From Bdellovibrionales bacterium RIFOXYC1_FULL_37_79 (GTDB taxonomy: Bacteria; Bdellovibrionota; Bacteriovoracia; Bacteriovoracales; Bacteriovoracaceae): 64,000 nt of DNA. How positions within the stretch are numbered: position 1 is the first letter of the stretch; each line of letters starts with the position of its first letter. The stretch is taken from assembly GCA_001770015.1 (NCBI GenBank), contig MEQB01000016.1, positions 1-64,000 of the forward strand, written 5' to 3'. The translations under genes were made by a program, and so were the position numbers. The notes under the pieces were generated by a model. It did no database searches. It was not told the DNA's origin and saw only the letters and a list, made by a program, of their open reading frames with translations. Below are positions 44,934 to 54,576 of the stretch, piece after piece.

Positions 44934-45416
44934 ATGTTTTTAAAAATTTATCTTATTGGCGTTTTATCTACATTTGTTTGGGATTTATTTTGGTCGATTT
45001 ACCGGCTCTTTTCCAAAAGATCTCTACTCGACACCAACATGGCACTTATCGGACTCAGAAGGAGCATGCTTTCAGGCAATTACCGGGTAGGAGGAAATAT
45101 TTATAAGGAGCTCGCCATACTTTCTTTGTTTATTATTATCACGTCTGCAACCAGTTGGTTGGGATTTTGCTTTGAGCTAGGAAATTCCATTCATAACTTT
45201 TTAAAAAACCAAGGAGAACCGCAATCCCTTAAGGAAATAAGATGGAAAATGAAAAATGTACCCCTTCGGCCTAGCGAAGTTGCCCTCTTGGATATCCAAT
45301 GTGTTGAAATACAACGAGGGCAAAAATTCAATCCCGAACAACTTAAAAAAATCGAAGATGCTTACCAGAAAAGAGGATTTGATATTTCTCTATTAGGCAG
45401 GGGGGAAATAGTATGA
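44934..45416 (+). CDS. Membrane protein of unknown function
   Basis: About 160 residues. GAGG six bases upstream supports ATG 44934. Two membrane spans (LKIYLIGVLSTFVWDLFWSI and ELAILSLFIIITSATSWLGF), then a charged, partly helical C-terminal half. No family recognised. It overlaps the PstS-like gene by four bases (ATGA), so the two are coupled and perhaps functionally linked. Confidence 0.7.
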   Translation: MFLKIYLIGVLSTFVWDLFWSIYRLFSKRSLLDTNMALIGLRRSMLSGNYRVGGNIYKELAILSLFIIITSATSWLGFCFELGNSIHNFLKNQGEPQSLKEIRWKMKNVPLRPSEVALLDIQCVEIQRGQKFNPEQLKKIEDAYQKRGFDISLLGRGEIV

Positions 45417-46336
45417 TTTATAAAATATTTCCAATTGGCTGGCTGATTTTTTTCATGACAATATCATGTACGCCCACACGTGAAACAATAAACATAGACG
45501 GTTCATCTACCATTTTTCCAATCTCTAAAAGCATTGCGGAAGAATATAATAAAAAAAATCCCATCCCTCAAATAAATATTCACATTTCGGGTACCAGTGG
45601 GGGATTTCGAAAATTCTGTACTGACAAAATAGATATCAGTAATGCATCCCGAGTAATCAAAACCACCGAAGTAAATCTGGCTAAAGCAAATAATATAAAT
45701 TATATCGAGTTACCCATTGCTTATGATGGAATCACCGTCGTCATTAACAAAAACAATACCTGGGCGTCTGAAATGACGACCGAGGAATTATCCAGAATTT
45801 GGAATAATAACAGCAAAATTTTTAAATGGAGTGATATTCGCCCTCACTGGCCAGATCGAAAAATAAAATTATATGGGCCAGATACTGATTCAGGAACTCT
45901 TGATTACTTTATGGAAGCCATTAATGATAAACCACAAATCTCCCGTGAGGATTTTATTAAAAACCAAGACCACCATGCTCTTTTGACCAGCATAACAGAG
46001 GAAATCGATAGTCTTGGATTTCTAGGTTATTCGTTCTATAAAAAGAACCGGGATAAACTAAAAGCAGTGGCCCTTTCCTATAAGAATAATTCTTGGATCG
46101 CCCCAGATGTAATTACCATTAGCAATGGCACCTATAAACCGCTAATCCGCATTCTTTATCTCTACGTAAATACCGATAAATTAAAGCAAAAAAAAAGCCT
46201 ACGAGATTTTATGAACTTTTTTATGGAAGTGGCACCCGGCATGGTGGGACAGGCTGGTTACATTCAACTTAACGATGATCAATATACAAGAAACCTAATT
46301 ACTCTTGAGAAATATAGCTTGTTTGAAAAAGACTAA
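45413..46336 (+). CDS. pstS: PstS-like phosphate-binding lipoprotein
   Basis: 307 residues. Lipobox-like TISC at the signal peptide end, then INIDGSSTIFPISKSIAEEY, HISGTSGGFRKFC and GPDTDSGTLDYF, the phosphate-binding pattern. The family binds phosphate for PstABC, but no permease or ATPase gene follows. It may instead act in sensing or carry a different anion. The gene converges on the GT9 gene with five bases between. Confidence 0.85.
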   Translation: MIYKIFPIGWLIFFMTISCTPTRETINIDGSSTIFPISKSIAEEYNKKNPIPQINIHISGTSGGFRKFCTDKIDISNASRVIKTTEVNLAKANNINYIELPIAYDGITVVINKNNTWASEMTTEELSRIWNNNSKIFKWSDIRPHWPDRKIKLYGPDTDSGTLDYFMEAINDKPQISREDFIKNQDHHALLTSITEEIDSLGFLGYSFYKKNRDKLKAVALSYKNNSWIAPDVITISNGTYKPLIRILYLYVNTDKLKQKKSLRDFMNFFMEVAPGMVGQAGYIQLNDDQYTRNLITLEKYSLFEKD

Positions 46337-46341
46337 AAAAT

Positions 46342-47316
46342 TTATAACTTCAAAGCTAAAAACTTATGAATAAAATCAACCAGTCCTTTAATATCGCTGA
46401 TTTTTTGATTTTCCTTTTCCATATTGAGATTAATAAAACCAGTTTCAAAGGCAATTCTCATAGGAGATGACTCAAAATATTTAAATTTAGGCATATCCTT
46501 ATTATTTCTTGAAAGTAAAAATGAATCCCGCCCCAAGTAAGCAGATATGAAACTAACCCACTCAATATCGGTTATGACAATTGCTGATTCAACAAGACCA
46601 TCTTGTAATTCTGAATATGTCATGAAATTTTTAGAAATGAAGCTATTGCTCGAATTATGTGCTTTCAATTCCTTTAAAAAATCTCCACCATCTATCAGAT
46701 TAACTTTGTTGATTAGTGAAATCGCAAACTTTTTTTCCTCAAATTCTAAAAACAATTTAATTAATTCATTTTTATAATCAACTGTATTACTTAGGACAAC
46801 CAAAATTTCCCGGTTCTTGCTCTCATCTAAATTAGATTTTTTTTCAAAAAAAGTTTTTACCTTATAATCAGGATAATCCTTATCTAGAAAAGAACAAAAT
46901 AATTTTAAATATTTTTCATCGGGATTATCATTGGATTTTTTGTCATCACCTTCCAGCTTATGTGATAAGAAAATTGAATTCATGCCTTTTTTATAACCCA
47001 GTTTATGTTTGGCCTTAAAAGAAAATCCGAGAAATGATGACTTTAAAGAATTTTCAAGATCAATAAAAACATCCACATTAAAAACTTCTAACAAATTAAC
47101 CGCAAAGTGATGAACTCCCATAAGATTTGACTTGGACTCAGGTAAAAAGAAAACGTCTACCTTAAAAGAAAGGAAGTTATATAAATTATTTTGCCCCTCA
47201 TCTAAAACAATTGAAATTTTAACATCAGGATTCCCTTCTTTTATCAGATGTATCAAAGGAAAGCTCGAAACCACTTCTTCGTCAGTCAAAGGCCCCTTTA
47301 TAAGAAAAGTTTTCAC
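46342..47316 (-). CDS. GT9-like glycosyltransferase (heptosyltransferase family)
   Basis: 324 residues. The N-terminal pattern (GPLTDEEVVSSFPLIHLIKEGNPD, followed by a DVFIDLE segment and FKAKHKLGYKKG) resembles ADP-heptose:LPS heptosyltransferases, but the sequence is degenerate and several usual motifs are weak. Start is GTG, overlapping the EI24 stop codon by one base. The likely role is LPS core assembly; moderate confidence only. Confidence 0.6.
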   Translation of the reverse strand: MKTFLIKGPLTDEEVVSSFPLIHLIKEGNPDVKISIVLDEGQNNLYNFLSFKVDVFFLPESKSNLMGVHHFAVNLLEVFNVDVFIDLENSLKSSFLGFSFKAKHKLGYKKGMNSIFLSHKLEGDDKKSNDNPDEKYLKLFCSFLDKDYPDYKVKTFFEKKSNLDESKNREILVVLSNTVDYKNELIKLFLEFEEKKFAISLINKVNLIDGGDFLKELKAHNSSNSFISKNFMTYSELQDGLVESAIVITDIEWVSFISAYLGRDSFLLSRNNKDMPKFKYFESSPMRIAFETGFINLNMEKENQKISDIKGLVDFIHKFLALKL

Positions 47317-48059
47317 TATTCACCCGTCTTTGGATTATGTCGCAAACTATTTTTGGTATATAATACACTATAATAAATAACCGCAAGTGGATAACAGAAA
47401 AGGTTAACCACTGGAATAGATAATACAAACAAAAAAATTATTCCTGACAAAGTATAATTTAAACATAGTGTTTTATAATTATTAAAACATCCAAGCAGAC
47501 CAAGATTATCTCTAGACCAATTATAATCAATAAAAGCAACACTTAACAAAATAGCCGAAATGATAAAGCTTAATGGAATAAGGGGTGGAATGAAGCTTAA
47601 TAAAAAACCACCAATAGACAGAATAATAATCAGAATTAATTTTTTACTTTCATTTAACAAGGTCGCCACCATCTTATTCAGCATACTACTCATTGATGAA
47701 GAAAATGTTTCTTTAGGCATTTTGGTTATATGTTTATAAACTCTGGAGGATATTAAATCGTTAAAGGGGCAGGAAATCAAACAAACCACTAATACAAATG
47801 TATAGTTAACCGCAACCAATAGCACAACGGTCACCAATGTCACTAAAAAATAGTAAGCAATGGAACCCATCGTTCCTTCCGAAATTTTATCCATCACCCA
47901 TTGTTTTCCTGGTCCCATGATAAGATTAAATAACCACCCTCCCACCAAACCGTATAAAAATAATCCAATAAACAAAGGTACAAATGAAAATAACAACACT
48001 ATTTTATCTTTTCGTAATATTTGTAATGTTTCTCGAAAACTTTCTTTAATCAGTTTCAT
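47316..48059 (-). CDS. EI24/CysZ-type integral membrane protein
   Basis: 247 residues, with about five membrane spans. The family mark CPFNDLISSRVYKH appears near the middle, with FIDYNWSRDNLGLLGCFNNYK toward the end, typical of EI24-domain proteins (CysZ is a sulfate permease in E. coli). Substrate unknown here. It follows hemN by eight bases. Confidence 0.8.
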   Translation of the reverse strand: MKLIKESFRETLQILRKDKIVLLFSFVPLFIGLFLYGLVGGWLFNLIMGPGKQWVMDKISEGTMGSIAYYFLVTLVTVVLLVAVNYTFVLVVCLISCPFNDLISSRVYKHITKMPKETFSSSMSSMLNKMVATLLNESKKLILIIILSIGGFLLSFIPPLIPLSFIISAILLSVAFIDYNWSRDNLGLLGCFNNYKTLCLNYTLSGIIFLFVLSIPVVNLFCYPLAVIYYSVLYTKNSLRHNPKTGE

Positions 48060-48067
48060 AAATTTTC

Positions 48068-49372
48068 CTAAATGGTTCTACTAAATGTCACATTATTAGC
48101 AATAGTAGATAACCTTTTATCAAATTGCATACAGATATTTCTTAAAAATGATTTACCTGCTTCTAATATGATAACTTGATCACCTTCAAGTTTCACCAAA
48201 TTATCGTTTATAAAAGCTTGAACTTTAGCAACATCAATAGAATTTAGCTTAATTTTTTGTTTACACATAATTTCATGAATAATACTCTCTGTTTTTAAAT
48301 CATCATCGGATTTTACATGGCCTTTAACAAACGGAATCATCCCTTTATCAATTAGATCATAATACTCTAAAAAATTTTTTGAGTTTTGGATAAAACTCTT
48401 TCGAGTTGTTGAGATAGCACTAAAACCTAGACCAATCACCGTATCCACTTGATGATTTATATAACCCATAAAATTTCTATGTAAATTTCCGCCTTCGAGC
48501 GCTTTAAATAATAACGAACTTTCCAGCGCATAATGATCCATACCAACCTCTCTATATCCAGCTTTAAATAACAAATTCCTCCCCGTTTCCAATAATTTCC
48601 ATTTTTCTATTCCCTGTAAAAGATCGCTGGATAAAATATTATTTTGATTAGAGGCAAAATGAGGAACGAACGCAAAACTATAGAATGCAATAGTATCGGG
48701 ACGAAGAGATACTACTTGTTTAAATGTTTCTTCTATCCTTGAAACAGTCTGTCCTGGAAGGCCATAAATTAAATCAAAATTTATATCTTCAAACCCAATC
48801 ATCCTTGCCTGTTGAAAAATTTGGGAAACTTCTTCAAATGTCTGAAGACGACCAATTTTTTCCTGAACTGTTGGATCAAAATCCTGGATACCAAATGATA
48901 ATCGGCTAATTCCGTAATCAAAAATCTTTTGAAGCTGCAACTTGCTTGCATTTCTTGGATCAATTTCTATTGAACCTTTTAATTTTGATTTATCCAAATC
49001 CTTGAGTAACTTACCAAACAATTTATCAAGCTGCGAAACAGATAATAAACTCGGCGAACCCCCTCCCAAATGAAGAGAGTTGATTCTTAATGGCAAACAT
49101 TTCTGCCTATATAATTTCCATTCCTTCAACAAATAATTGATATATTTATCCAGATCATTTTCATCACATAATTTAATTCTATTGCATCCACAATAATGAC
49201 AGATATTTTTGCAAAAAGGGATATGCACATATAAATCAACCACCCCACCTTGATCAACATGCATTGGCCATTCATATTGGGAAGGTGGATTTTCCCAATA
49301 TGGAAGCGGAGGATAGCTGGTGTACCTAGGACCGGTTACGTCGTATTTTATTATCAGGTCTAAATATCTCAT
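48068..49372 (-). CDS. hemN: Oxygen-independent coproporphyrinogen III oxidase
   Basis: 434 residues, near full length for HemN. A radical-SAM cluster motif C54-x3-C58-x2-C61 in VHIPFCKNICHYCGCN, then LHLGGGSPSLL and SFGIQDFDPTVQEKIGR. It converts coproporphyrinogen III to protoporphyrinogen IX without oxygen, supporting anaerobic haem synthesis. It leads a unit with EI24 and GT9 genes. Confidence 0.93.
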   Translation of the reverse strand: MRYLDLIIKYDVTGPRYTSYPPLPYWENPPSQYEWPMHVDQGGVVDLYVHIPFCKNICHYCGCNRIKLCDENDLDKYINYLLKEWKLYRQKCLPLRINSLHLGGGSPSLLSVSQLDKLFGKLLKDLDKSKLKGSIEIDPRNASKLQLQKIFDYGISRLSFGIQDFDPTVQEKIGRLQTFEEVSQIFQQARMIGFEDINFDLIYGLPGQTVSRIEETFKQVVSLRPDTIAFYSFAFVPHFASNQNNILSSDLLQGIEKWKLLETGRNLLFKAGYREVGMDHYALESSLLFKALEGGNLHRNFMGYINHQVDTVIGLGFSAISTTRKSFIQNSKNFLEYYDLIDKGMIPFVKGHVKSDDDLKTESIIHEIMCKQKIKLNSIDVAKVQAFINDNLVKLEGDQVIILEAGKSFLRNICMQFDKRLSTIANNVTFSRTI

Positions 49373-49464
49373 ACTCTGTGCGTTAACCCTAAAATTACAT
49401 CAATCTGTTGGTCAAACGGATTATATGCTATAAGTTGAAAAAAAACGACTCTAAAGAGGAAAAT

Positions 49465-50616
49465 ATGGATTCAAATAGTCATTTCAAGCATGCTGAGCTA
49501 GTACCACCCTATATTCAAAATTTAAAACCATATCAAGCTGGAAAACCTGCCACCGAACTGGCAAGAGAAAGAGGACTTACCAAAATTTCTAAAATTGCCA
49601 GCAACGAAAATCCACTGGGGCCTTCCCCTTACGCGATCAAGGCCATGACCCAGGGACTATGGGATCTTCATCAATATCCCGACATGCATGCCTACCAACT
49701 TAAATCCATGTTAAGTGACCTCTATAAATTAAAAAAAGAAAATATTATTCTGGGGAATGGTTCCGAAGGAATCATGGCCAATATTTTCCGTACTTTTGTA
49801 AGACCTGGTGATGAGATATTAACATCGGAAAAAACTTTCATCGGTTTTTTTGTTTTGGCAAGTGGATCAGGATCTAAGCTCATAACCACTCCCCTCACTG
49901 AAGATTTTCGTTTTGATGTCAAAAAAATAGCAGCCCAAATTCATCAAAATACCAAAATAATTTATATTGCTAACCCGAACAATCCTACTGGTACCTATAT
50001 AACCAAGGAAGAATTTGATTACCTTATGAAATTTGTTCCCAGTCATACATTGGTAATACTGGATGAAGCTTATTTTGAATTTGCGCAAGGAAAAGAGGAC
50101 TATCCAGATTCTATGGACTACCGCTATGACAACGTTATAACCCTTAGAACATTTTCCAAAGCCTACGGACTGGCAGGTATTAGGGTTGGTTATGGATTTG
50201 CCCATGAATACCTGATTGGTAATTTAACCAAAATCAAACTTCCATTTGAACCCAATCTTATTGCTCAATTGGGAGCCTGTGCTGCCTTAAGAGATACCCC
50301 TCATCTAAAAAAAACTCTTAAAAATAATGAAAAAAGATATCATGAGGCGTTCAAATTCTTGAAAAAAAATGATTTAGAACCCATTAAATCTGTGGCAAAT
50401 TTTATTACCATCAAAACCGGTAGTGAACAGGCCAGCAATTGGATTTTTGAAATGCTGCTAAACCGAGGAGTTATTATTAGACCATTGAAGGCTAACGAAA
50501 TGTCTGACTTTCTCCGCATCTCACTTGGATCAAAAGATGAGATGAACCATTTCTATGAATCTATGACCGAAATCTTGCCGGAGTATCAAAGAATTAAAAA
50601 CCAAATTAAGAATTAA
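49465..50616 (+). CDS. hisC: Histidinol-phosphate aminotransferase
   Basis: About 383 residues, PLP-dependent fold type I. Features: YIANPNNPTGTY (phosphate and substrate region), LDEAYFEFA, and the PLP lysine in RTFSKAYGLAGIRVGYG. AGAGG sits before ATG 49465, so the longer frame to 49408 is not needed. HisC-like enzymes also act on aromatic amino acids. Its stop codon overlaps the stop of tig on the other strand. Confidence 0.93.
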   Translation: MDSNSHFKHAELVPPYIQNLKPYQAGKPATELARERGLTKISKIASNENPLGPSPYAIKAMTQGLWDLHQYPDMHAYQLKSMLSDLYKLKKENIILGNGSEGIMANIFRTFVRPGDEILTSEKTFIGFFVLASGSGSKLITTPLTEDFRFDVKKIAAQIHQNTKIIYIANPNNPTGTYITKEEFDYLMKFVPSHTLVILDEAYFEFAQGKEDYPDSMDYRYDNVITLRTFSKAYGLAGIRVGYGFAHEYLIGNLTKIKLPFEPNLIAQLGACAALRDTPHLKKTLKNNEKRYHEAFKFLKKNDLEPIKSVANFITIKTGSEQASNWIFEMLLNRGVIIRPLKANEMSDFLRISLGSKDEMNHFYESMTEILPEYQRIKNQIKN

Positions 50617-51899
50617 AGCTCGGCGACATTCAATTCAGAAATAAGGTGCTCAAAAGTCTTTTCTTCTCTGATGGCAAACATAAGGTTTTTCTTGATATTT
50701 TTTTCTGAGTAGTAACTTCTAATTTGCTCTTTATCCATTCCAGATTGATCGGCAGTCTCTTCTATCTTTTTTTCAAAATCCGCATCACCAGCTTCAATAC
50801 CATATTTATTGGCCAACTTATCCAATATAAGACCAGAAGAAACTTGAAATTTTGCTTTCTTATCTAGATCCACAGCCCATTTATTTAAATAATCATGAAT
50901 CATATTTTCATTAAACCCCTGGTATTTTAAATTTTTAGACATATCTTCTTTCAAATATTTAAGCTGTTCGGCGAGCATGGTCTTTGGAACATCAAAACTA
51001 TTATCTTCGACTAATTTTTCTAGAACTTCTTGATGCAATTTTTCTTTTGCTTTTCTTTCTTTTTGGTACATCAGGCTCTTTTTGGTTTTTTCATAAAAGT
51101 CTTGCATTGATTCATATTTAAATTCCTTCGCAAGTTCATCACTGAATTCTGGTAATTTTTTTTCCTTAATCTCCAATAGTTCTACTTCAAAAGTAACCTT
51201 GGCATCTTTTAAATCTTCAGCATGATAATCCATGGGGAAGGTGACCCCTATATTCTTCTTCTCACCTTTTTTCATACCGATCATTTGTTCTTCAAACCCA
51301 GGAATAAAACTATTAGAACCAATTTCCAAAGAATATTCCTTGCCCTTCATATCGTCAGGACGATCATTATTTTCTTTAACGCCCTCAAAATTAATTATCG
51401 CAATATATCCTTTCTCTAACGTTTTACCAGAATCTTCAATAGAGACTATCTCCGCCTTTGATTCCAGATAACTTTTTTTAACCTTTTCAATTTCATCATC
51501 ATTTAGAATTACTTTTTCTTTTGTAAAGGAAAGCGAACCCATGTCTTTTAATTCAAATTCTGGAAAAAGTTCTACTACTGCATCGAAAGCAATTTTTTCT
51601 CCGGCAATATATTTCATATTTTCAAACGATGGATACCCAACCACTTTCAAATTTTCTTTAGTGATCGCATCAAAAAATTCCTTCTGGATAAACGCGTTGA
51701 GAGCATCCGTTTCAATCTGGCCACCATAAATCTTTTTTACTACATCAATGGGCGCCTTACCTGCTCTAAACCCTTTAATATTTGAGCTTTTTTGCTTTTC
51801 CTTAACTTGTTTTTCTATTTGGGCGGATAAATCCATTTTCTCAAAATCAAAACATACTTTCTTTGTACAACTATTAATCACAACAACTTTGTAAGACAT
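50613..51899 (-). CDS. tig: Trigger factor chaperone
   Basis: About 428 residues. An N-terminal ribosome-binding domain with NIKGFRAGKAPIDVVKKIYG, a central FKBP-type PPIase domain (YIAIINFEG to VTFEVELLEI), and a long helical C-terminal domain. The start at MSYKVV (51899) is preceded by AGAGGAAG. It binds nascent chains at the exit tunnel. The gene normally precedes clpP, which is not in this window. Confidence 0.95.
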   Translation of the reverse strand: MSYKVVVINSCTKKVCFDFEKMDLSAQIEKQVKEKQKSSNIKGFRAGKAPIDVVKKIYGGQIETDALNAFIQKEFFDAITKENLKVVGYPSFENMKYIAGEKIAFDAVVELFPEFELKDMGSLSFTKEKVILNDDEIEKVKKSYLESKAEIVSIEDSGKTLEKGYIAIINFEGVKENNDRPDDMKGKEYSLEIGSNSFIPGFEEQMIGMKKGEKKNIGVTFPMDYHAEDLKDAKVTFEVELLEIKEKKLPEFSDELAKEFKYESMQDFYEKTKKSLMYQKERKAKEKLHQEVLEKLVEDNSFDVPKTMLAEQLKYLKEDMSKNLKYQGFNENMIHDYLNKWAVDLDKKAKFQVSSGLILDKLANKYGIEAGDADFEKKIEETADQSGMDKEQIRSYYSEKNIKKNLMFAIREEKTFEHLISELNVAEL

Positions 51900-52009
51900 A
51901 AATTCTTCCTCTTTAAAGCTTAATAATAAAACACTTATTGCGGGCAAGATAACTAGAAAGCTTGAAAAAGTCAAACCTGATTGATTTTGTCAAGAAATAT
52001 ATTGGCTTG

Positions 52010-52798
52010 CTAAAAGCCGTCCCTATAGTCAATTTTATTAAGATAAAGCCCCTCGGCGGGGGCAACCGGTCCATAATGTTTTTTGAAAGCACCATCAAAA
52101 GCATTATATAGATCATTTTCTGATATCCTGCCTCTTCCAACCATCCATAGAGTTCCCACTATCAATCGCACCATTTGCTTTAAAAAACCGTTTCCTTTTA
52201 TGCGAAGCACATAATAATCTGATGGCAGCACGTTCAACAGACCATTAGTATGATGTTGCTTTAACTCTATTTCTAAAATTTCTCTAATTGTATCGGGCGT
52301 ATCAGTACCAACACATCTAAAATTTATAAAATCTTTTCTGCCAATAAAACATTTTAAAGCAGATTGCATTTTAAGAATATCTAACTCAAAGCTTATATTG
52401 CCAAAATAATCCAAATTAAAAGGCAATGGCTTTTTTTGATTAGTAAAATAATACAAATATTCTTTCGAAATCGCCTCACTAATAGGATTAAATTTACCAT
52501 TTATACTACGGCAATCAATTATTTGAATTGCAGGATCAATAACACTATTGACGCCGTTTATAATGCCCATTTCCGGTATTTTTATCGGAATAGTAATCCT
52601 GGCAACCTGTCCCAAGGCATGTACACCAGCATCAGTACGGCTGGCCCCGAGGGTTTTAACCTCATCAGACTTTGCAATTATTTTTAAGGCCCTTTCTAAC
52701 TCCCCTTGAATGGTTTTAGATTGCCCATTGGTTTGAATCTGCCATCCAAAATAATCTGAACCTTTATAAACTAGCTTGATTTTATAAGAATATAACAT
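52010..52798 (-). CDS. truA: tRNA pseudouridine(38-40) synthase
   Basis: 262 residues. Motif YKGSDYFGWQIQ at the N-terminus and GASRTDAGVHALGQVA with the catalytic Asp, then a C-terminal half with GNGFLKQMVRLIVGTLW. It modifies U38-40 of tRNA anticodon stems. Single gene, no unusual feature. Confidence 0.95.
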   Translation of the reverse strand: MLYSYKIKLVYKGSDYFGWQIQTNGQSKTIQGELERALKIIAKSDEVKTLGASRTDAGVHALGQVARITIPIKIPEMGIINGVNSVIDPAIQIIDCRSINGKFNPISEAISKEYLYYFTNQKKPLPFNLDYFGNISFELDILKMQSALKCFIGRKDFINFRCVGTDTPDTIREILEIELKQHHTNGLLNVLPSDYYVLRIKGNGFLKQMVRLIVGTLWMVGRGRISENDLYNAFDGAFKKHYGPVAPAEGLYLNKIDYRDGF

Positions 52799-52829
52799 GC
52801 TCTTTTATTACATTAATAATATTGAAATA

Positions 52830-53801
52830 TCAAAAAGACTCAAATGAAAAGCCTATCCCCAAAGAAACACCCGAAATCTGAATATCATCTTGAAAGTTTG
52901 AATAGTAATGATATCTCGCCAAGACATTCAGCCACACCTTGGTTAAGTTCATTCCATAATAAAGGCTATGATAATATTTAGGAAAAATATTGCTTAGGCT
53001 TATTTTTAAAGCACCTTGACCGTAGTAACCAAAGCCAATTTGTCTTCGCCTCTTACCTCGTTCCCCCGAATTTCGGTCGGTCCGAGATTGCATAAGCCCC
53101 ATTGCAGACGGCCCTCCCTCAAGATTCAGTTTCAGCCATTTCCCAGGTCTGAGTCCAAAACCTACGGAAAAATCGGTGGGAAAGGTCGCCAAACGAAAGG
53201 TGGTATCCGATACTTCACGAGAATATATAAAAACCCCGGGGCCTTGGTTATAACCAAAACCCAGGTTTGTCCCAATAAACCAATCCAGATATTCTTTTTT
53301 TATATAGAAGTAATTATAGGCCAATTGGAGCGTTCCCACATTATAGGATTTTGGGTCATCTCGATAAACTTTATTAAACACATCCCCCTTGGAAACATAA
53401 TCAAAAGTATCCTTGTAATAATTAAGTGATATAGACTTTTTTCCCCTCATCTCAATATCATGCAAAAGAATCTTCATATCGTGTTCTAAATAATTCGTAG
53501 CGTTACTGAAAGTACCCATTGGAGTAACACCCACATCGGGAGCATGTTTATCAAGTTTTTTCTCCATCTGTTGATCATCATAACCACTCAAAAAGGGAGA
53601 TTTTTTATCTGTTTTTTTAAATTCAGGATCTTTTGCGCTACCAGGTAAAAATGTTGAATCTTTTTCAATATCCTTATAAATTTTTTCCATGTCTTTATCT
53701 AGCTTTTGCCCCAATACTGATTGACTGAAATCTTCAGCAAAAAGATTACTTGAAAAGGCCCAAAGAAGTGAGAACCCTAAATACATATTCCAATTAATCA
53801 T
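52830..53801 (-). CDS. Exported protein with predicted beta-barrel character
   Basis: About 323 residues from MINWNM, overlapping the pssA stop by eight bases. A signal peptide (ending near LFAED) is followed by a Lys/Asp-rich linker and then many alternating hydrophobic strands (YNYFYIKKEYLDWFIGTNLGFGYNQ-like). An aromatic end (GIGFSFESF, C-terminal Phe) is the usual signature of outer-membrane beta-barrel proteins. Function unknown. Confidence 0.7.
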   Translation of the reverse strand: MINWNMYLGFSLLWAFSSNLFAEDFSQSVLGQKLDKDMEKIYKDIEKDSTFLPGSAKDPEFKKTDKKSPFLSGYDDQQMEKKLDKHAPDVGVTPMGTFSNATNYLEHDMKILLHDIEMRGKKSISLNYYKDTFDYVSKGDVFNKVYRDDPKSYNVGTLQLAYNYFYIKKEYLDWFIGTNLGFGYNQGPGVFIYSREVSDTTFRLATFPTDFSVGFGLRPGKWLKLNLEGGPSAMGLMQSRTDRNSGERGKRRRQIGFGYYGQGALKISLSNIFPKYYHSLYYGMNLTKVWLNVLARYHYYSNFQDDIQISGVSLGIGFSFESF

Positions 53802-54576
53802 TTTCCCAATCAAAGACATCCTTGAGCTCCCATCGATGTGTAAAAAAATAGATTAATGAGCCAACCACATAAATCAATATCACCACCGGAATCATAAATT
53901 GCTCATAGATAAATGTTACTGCAATTAACAGAAAAATAATAATTAAAACTCTTTTTTTATGCATTCTCATCCATTCAGATTTTTTAAAGGAACAAAAGGG
54001 GATATTAGAAATCATTAAAAATGAATAAAAAACCGAATATGCCAATGCTAAAAAGGAAATATTATTGATAAACAATAGCTCGGTAGACAAAAGAACATAT
54101 CCCGCCAATGCCAAAGCCGCCACCGGTGTGGGGAGACCTTGAAAAAAATTAGGATGAACTCGATCGATATTAGCATTAAACCGGGCAAGTCTTAAAGCAC
54201 TACATAATAAAAAAAGAAATGCCACCACCAATCCTAATCTGCCATACCCCTGGCAAAAGCGATAATAAATCATGATACTTGGTGCAACTCCAAAAGTAAC
54301 CACGTCGCTCATGGAATCAAACTGCTCGCCAAAATTACTTTGCGTTCCCGTTAATCTGGCTATCCGCCCATCCACCATATCAAAAATACTACCCAGCAAA
54401 AGAGTCAGTCCGGCGTAATAAAATTTTTCACCTACCGAGAGAATGATCACTAAAAAGCCACAAGCCAAGTTCAGTGCAGTGAAAACATTCGGAAGAAAAA
54501 AAGCAAACTTTCTTTTATCAGTAATAATTTTTTTGTTGATTGTATAATGAAATTTTTTAAGCTTTTTCAATTTCAT
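53794..54576 (-). CDS. pssA: CDP-diacylglycerol-serine O-phosphatidyltransferase
   Basis: 260 residues, CDP-alcohol phosphatidyltransferase family. The catalytic signature is present in full: DMVDGRIARLTGTQ, followed by GEQFDSMSD with its two Asp. Several membrane spans follow. It makes phosphatidylserine. The overlapping upstream gene (54557) encodes a Psd-like protein, the usual next step. Confidence 0.93.
   Translation of the reverse strand: MKLKKLKKFHYTINKKIITDKRKFAFFLPNVFTALNLACGFLVIILSVGEKFYYAGLTLLLGSIFDMVDGRIARLTGTQSNFGEQFDSMSDVVTFGVAPSIMIYYRFCQGYGRLGLVVAFLFLLCSALRLARFNANIDRVHPNFFQGLPTPVAALALAGYVLLSTELLFINNISFLALAYSVFYSFLMISNIPFCSFKKSEWMRMHKKRVLIIIFLLIAVTFIYEQFMIPVVILIYVVGSLIYFFTHRWELKDVFDWEND

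Noticed and set aside
44762-45106. 114-codon frame before and into the two-span membrane protein gene
   Set aside because: It lacks a ribosome binding site and overlaps the better-supported gene at 44934, which has GAGG and is coupled to the PstS-like gene.
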